Shown here: piece after piece, positions 61,285-64,000 of the stretch
How positions within the stretch are numbered: the first letter of the stretch is position 1
How the letters are laid out: each line of letters begins with the position of its first letter
Assembly: GCA_022749295.1 (NCBI GenBank)
Contig: CP062007.1
Coordinates: forward strand, 1,054,001-1,118,000
DNA length: 64,000 nucleotides
From: Flavobacteriaceae bacterium GSB9
GTDB lineage: Bacteria; Bacteroidota; Bacteroidia; Flavobacteriales; Flavobacteriaceae
Direction of reading: 5' to 3'
Notes under the pieces: model-generated
What the model was told of the DNA's origin: nothing
Seen by the model: only the letters and a program-made list of their open reading frames with translations
Database searches by the model: none
Position numbers and translations under genes: made by a program

Positions 61285-62463
61285 ATGAAAAAACTTTTAC
61301 TTTTCAGTATTATGGCCCTTACGGTGTTAGCCTGCAGCACCAGTAAACAAATTGAAAAAGCGGTGAGCGTGGGCAACTACGACCAAGCTATTTCTTATGC
61401 TTTGGGAAAACTACGCACCAACAAAGACAAAAAGAGCAAAGAAGAATTTATTATTATGCTTCAGGAAGCTTTTAATAAAGCTACAGCAAGAGATTTAGAT
61501 AATATAGCCTTTCTAAAAAAAGACAGCAATCCCGAAAATTACATCCGTATCTACGACGCTTATGTAGACTTAGATAACAGGCAAGAACGCATCAAACCCA
61601 TATTGCCGCTTTATGCCAACGGCCGTGAAGTGCGTTTTAACTTCTCAAATTATCATAGTGATATTATCGCGGCAAAAAACAGTGCTTCAGACCAAATCTA
61701 TAACAATGCTGTAGCATTATTAAAATCGAATAACAAACTAGATTTTAGAATGGCCTTCGAGCAATTTCAAGAAATTGAAAACATTAATCCCAACTACAAA
61801 GATGTGCGTCAACTAATGGATGTTGCCCACCAAAAAGGCACCGATTTTGTATTGGTTGAAATGATTAATGATACCCAAAAAGTAATTCCACAACGTTTGG
61901 AAGACGATTTATTGAACTTTAGCACTTACGGATTAAACAATCTTTGGACCGTGTACCATAACACGCCAACGAAAGCGGTTAAATACGATTACAATATGCG
62001 CGTAAACCTACGTGAAATTAACACCTCACCAGAACAAGTTAAGGAGCGCCAAATCATCAAGGAAAAGCAAATTGTTGATGGCAAAAAATTGCTATTGGAC
62101 GAACGTGGCAACCAGGTTAAAGATAGTTTGGGCAATGCCATTGAGGTTGACAACCTAAAAACAGTTAGGTGCGAGTTTTACGAGTTTACACAATTTAAAG
62201 CCGTACAGGTAACCGGAAATGTTGAATACTACAATTTAAACACCAAACAACTAACCGATGCCTTTCCAGTAGATAGCGAATTTGTATTCGAACATATTTA
62301 CGCCGATGCCCGTGGCGATCGCCGTGCTTTGGAAACCACATTACTCCCTTTTTTACAACGCCGTGCCGTGCCCTTCCCAACCGAAGAGCAAATGATTTAC
62401 GACTCCGGAGAAGACCTTAAGCTCCAGCTTAAAAATATTATGAATTCGTATTCTTTGAATTGA
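61285..62463 (+). CDS. Lipoprotein of unknown function with TPR-like N-terminal region
   Basis: 392 residues, lipobox Cys17 (VLAC) followed by STSKQIEKAVSVGNYDQAISYALGKL, a helical repeat-like start. The middle is helical (about 60-190); the region from about 235 to 345 appears to be a beta domain (YDYNMRVNLREINT, VRCEFYEFTQFKAVQVTGNVEYYN). It resembles a conserved flavobacterial lipoprotein with no known role. Periplasmic side of the outer membrane is likely. It ends in a good terminator. Confidence 0.65.
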   Translation: MKKLLLFSIMALTVLACSTSKQIEKAVSVGNYDQAISYALGKLRTNKDKKSKEEFIIMLQEAFNKATARDLDNIAFLKKDSNPENYIRIYDAYVDLDNRQERIKPILPLYANGREVRFNFSNYHSDIIAAKNSASDQIYNNAVALLKSNNKLDFRMAFEQFQEIENINPNYKDVRQLMDVAHQKGTDFVLVEMINDTQKVIPQRLEDDLLNFSTYGLNNLWTVYHNTPTKAVKYDYNMRVNLREINTSPEQVKERQIIKEKQIVDGKKLLLDERGNQVKDSLGNAIEVDNLKTVRCEFYEFTQFKAVQVTGNVEYYNLNTKQLTDAFPVDSEFVFEHIYADARGDRRALETTLLPFLQRRAVPFPTEEQMIYDSGEDLKLQLKNIMNSYSLN

Positions 62464-62479
62464 TAAACACATAAAAAAA

Positions 62480-62502
62480 GCCCAACTTAGGTTGGGCGTT
62501 TT
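62480..62502 (+). terminator. Terminator after the TPR-like lipoprotein
   Basis: Perfect seven-base stem GCCCAAC/GTTGGGC (62480-62486 with 62491-62497), loop TTAG, then GTTTTAT. Confidence 0.8.
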
Positions 62503-62594
62503 ATGTGCTTTTGTTATTCTTTACATTTAAAACATCATAGATTCCTTTATTCTAAATTCACCTATACTTAACATGAAATTTGTATTGCTTAACA

Positions 62595-63325
62595 TCAATT
62601 CAATGTTATAGTGTCATTACCAAAAGATGTCTCCATATATTCCTCGATTTTTTTGTATGTTTCCTATTTCTTGGTATAGTTTTACAGATTTCCCATTATG
62701 ATTTCGGCTTGTAAAAAATGGTTTGAATAAGCACTATAAACTCAGTTTCTTCCAGTAATGAATTATAATTTATTGGCACCCTTTTTTAACCATAAAATTT
62801 GTTATATTCTTCAATGTAGAAATGCTATTGCCCAATGGGGTTGAATGATAGATTTCATGATATTGAATCTTTCCGCACCATAGATGCCATAATAAGGTTT
62901 ATTCCACCCATATAAATGCGTGATTGACATTCGTAACGAATTATCAGATATGACCTCAACCCCTTTAGATTCCAATAATTTGTAACTACTCTTAAATGAG
63001 ACAAGATGAGGACTCATTTAAGCGACATGGAGAAGTGCACCTATGGAATCGGTGTATGGGTAATTAGATTGAAAATGGTTAATAAGGATAGAATCAGTCT
63101 CCATTATTTTCCGAAAACCGTTCATGTCATCCTCTAATGTAATAATGTCATTCTTAAGATTATTATGAATTTCAAGAAGTATCTCTTTTCAAGTTCCCTT
63201 TATTGTTGATGCTTATTCCAGTTATTCACTTGCAGTACAATTAAAATCCCTATCACCACTAAGGTAATCTCTCCTGTAGGACAAATAAACTAAGTTAGAT
63301 TTTTCTTACTAAAAAATTCAAAAGT
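62595..63325 (-). pseudogene. Decayed DUF6090 family gene
   Basis: Translating the minus strand in pieces gives GEITLVVIGILIVLQVNNWN, EIHNNLKNDIITLEDDMNGF, SYKLLESKGVEVISDNSL, RMSITHLYG, SLLEETEFIVLIQTIF and METSFGNDTITLN. In this order they match DUF6090 proteins, flavobacterial membrane-anchored proteins of unknown function. Stops at 63290-63292, 63200-63202 and 63018-63020 and several frame changes (one near 63180, others at about 62700-62815) break the gene. No valid start remains. The 68-codon frame at 62811-63017 is only a fragment of it. The decay is too advanced to be a sequencing fault. Confidence 0.8.
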
Positions 63326-63367
63326 AGCACTACTCAAAATTAGAAAATCAGTTAACTCTGAATAATT

Positions 63368-64000
63368 TCAATTCACCGGAACCATCTGAAGAAGCCTCGC
63401 CGGATCATCAGTTAATATATAAATTGTACCGTCTGGCCCTGTTCTAACATCTCGAATACGCCCCATACCCTTCAGAATAATTTCTTGTTCCACTACTTGA
63501 CCATCATTAATGCGTATCCTACGGAGTTCTTCGGCTTTTAGGCTTCCAGCAAAAAAATCATTATCCCAGTCTGGAAATACTTCTCCTTGATATTGAGTTA
63601 ATCCGCAAGGTGCAATTGAAGGCGTCCACTGTATCAGTGGTTGCTCCATACCTTCTTGTTCTGTCTTAGAAGTTATAGGTTGACCATTGTAGTTAATTCC
63701 ATGAGTAATTACTGGCCAGCCATAATTTTTGCCCTTAATTATTAGATTAAACTCATCACCTCCTCTCGCTCCATGTTCTGTGGCATAAAGCTCATCTTTT
63801 GAACTTACAACCAGACCCTGCGGGTTTCTGTGACCATAACTCCATATAGCGTCTAGTATTCTATCATCATTAATAAACGGGTTGTCGGTTGGTATCTTGC
63901 CATCATCATGAAGCCTCATGATTTTTCCGTTTGGTCTTGTTAAATCCTGTGCTTGGCCCATAGCTCCCCTCTCGCCAATTACAAAATACAAATAACCATT
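63368..64000 (-). CDS. PQQ-dependent sugar dehydrogenase-like protein (glucose/sorbosone dehydrogenase family), C-terminal part
   Basis: The frame is open to the window edge, so the N terminus is missing; the last 211 residues are present. Motifs DLTRPNGKIMRLHDDGKIPTDNPF, WSYGHRNPQGL, YATEHGARGGDEFN, GKNYGWPVITHG and FAGSLKAEELRRI are those of the soluble beta-propeller aldose dehydrogenases related to YliI, with the His and Arg residues that hold PQQ. It is probably secreted, but the signal peptide would be outside the window. It ends 43 bases before the DUF6090 relic. Confidence 0.9.
   Translation of the reverse strand, partial: NGYLYFVIGERGAMGQAQDLTRPNGKIMRLHDDGKIPTDNPFINDDRILDAIWSYGHRNPQGLVVSSKDELYATEHGARGGDEFNLIIKGKNYGWPVITHGINYNGQPITSKTEQEGMEQPLIQWTPSIAPCGLTQYQGEVFPDWDNDFFAGSLKAEELRRIRINDGQVVEQEIILKGMGRIRDVRTGPDGTIYILTDDPARLLQMVPVN

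Noticed and set aside
62811-63017. Separate 68-residue gene
   Set aside because: It starts at an ATG right after an in-frame stop and its translation is an internal piece of a DUF6090 protein; treated as part of the pseudogene.

Overview
The window comes from a marine-type member of the Bacteroidota, very probably Flavobacteriaceae. Evidence for this includes a SusC/SusD pair, type IX secretion (T9SS) sorting domains of both type A and type B, a SprB-like adhesin paired with a PorP/SprF protein, flavobacterial -7 promoter elements (TAnnTTTG), few recognisable Shine-Dalgarno sites, low overall GC, and a DUF6090 relic. All assignments are read from the sequence and from memory of protein families; no search was run.

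Layout. 1-943: the end of a CDP-alcohol phosphatidyltransferase and a pyridoxamine-oxidase-like flavoprotein. 979-25044: a complete alpha-glucan/maltodextrin utilisation locus. On the minus strand, behind a LacI-type regulator, lie an MFS maltose transporter, beta-phosphoglucomutase, GH65 maltose phosphorylase, a GH97 (SusB-type) alpha-glucosidase and four GH13 lipoproteins. On the plus strand lie susC, susD, a three-module SusE/F-like binding protein and a T9SS-exported GH13 amylase. 25202-31013: a GH2 beta-galactosidase, then a patchy region with repeats, a cassette-like hypothetical gene, a universal stress protein and two genes each interrupted by one in-frame TAA. 31153-38468: an FAH-family hydrolase and an acetate module (cNMP/CBS/DUF294 protein, DnaQ-like exonuclease, acetyl-CoA synthetase, sodium:solute symporter and its small DUF4212 partner). 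39057-51295: a membrane acyltransferase-like protein, a 3222-residue SprB-like adhesin and its SprF partner. 51610-62463: a small membrane protein, tRNA-Arg(TCT), galK-galT, a beta-helix lipoprotein, a GH2 beta-glucuronidase-like enzyme, glyA, fahA and a lipoprotein. 62595-64000: a decayed DUF6090 gene and the end of a PQQ-type sugar dehydrogenase.

How it fits together. Starch would be cut outside the cell by the T9SS amylase and surface lipoproteins, captured by SusD/SusE, imported by SusC, trimmed in the periplasm by GH97 and GH13 enzymes, and moved into the cytoplasm as maltose by the MFS carrier. GH65 would split maltose into glucose and beta-glucose-1-phosphate, and PgmB would convert the latter to glucose-6-phosphate. 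Control probably runs through the LacI protein and a perfect 16-bp palindrome at 15871-15886.

Most notable points: a chain of overlapping inverted repeats in the leader of the maltose-transporter operon; a sharp GC and codon mosaic inside the giant adhesin that continues through sprF; two neighbouring genes broken by single TAA codons; and a structured repeat behind an apparently mobile hypothetical gene. I found no CRISPR array, transposase, prophage or recognised defence system.
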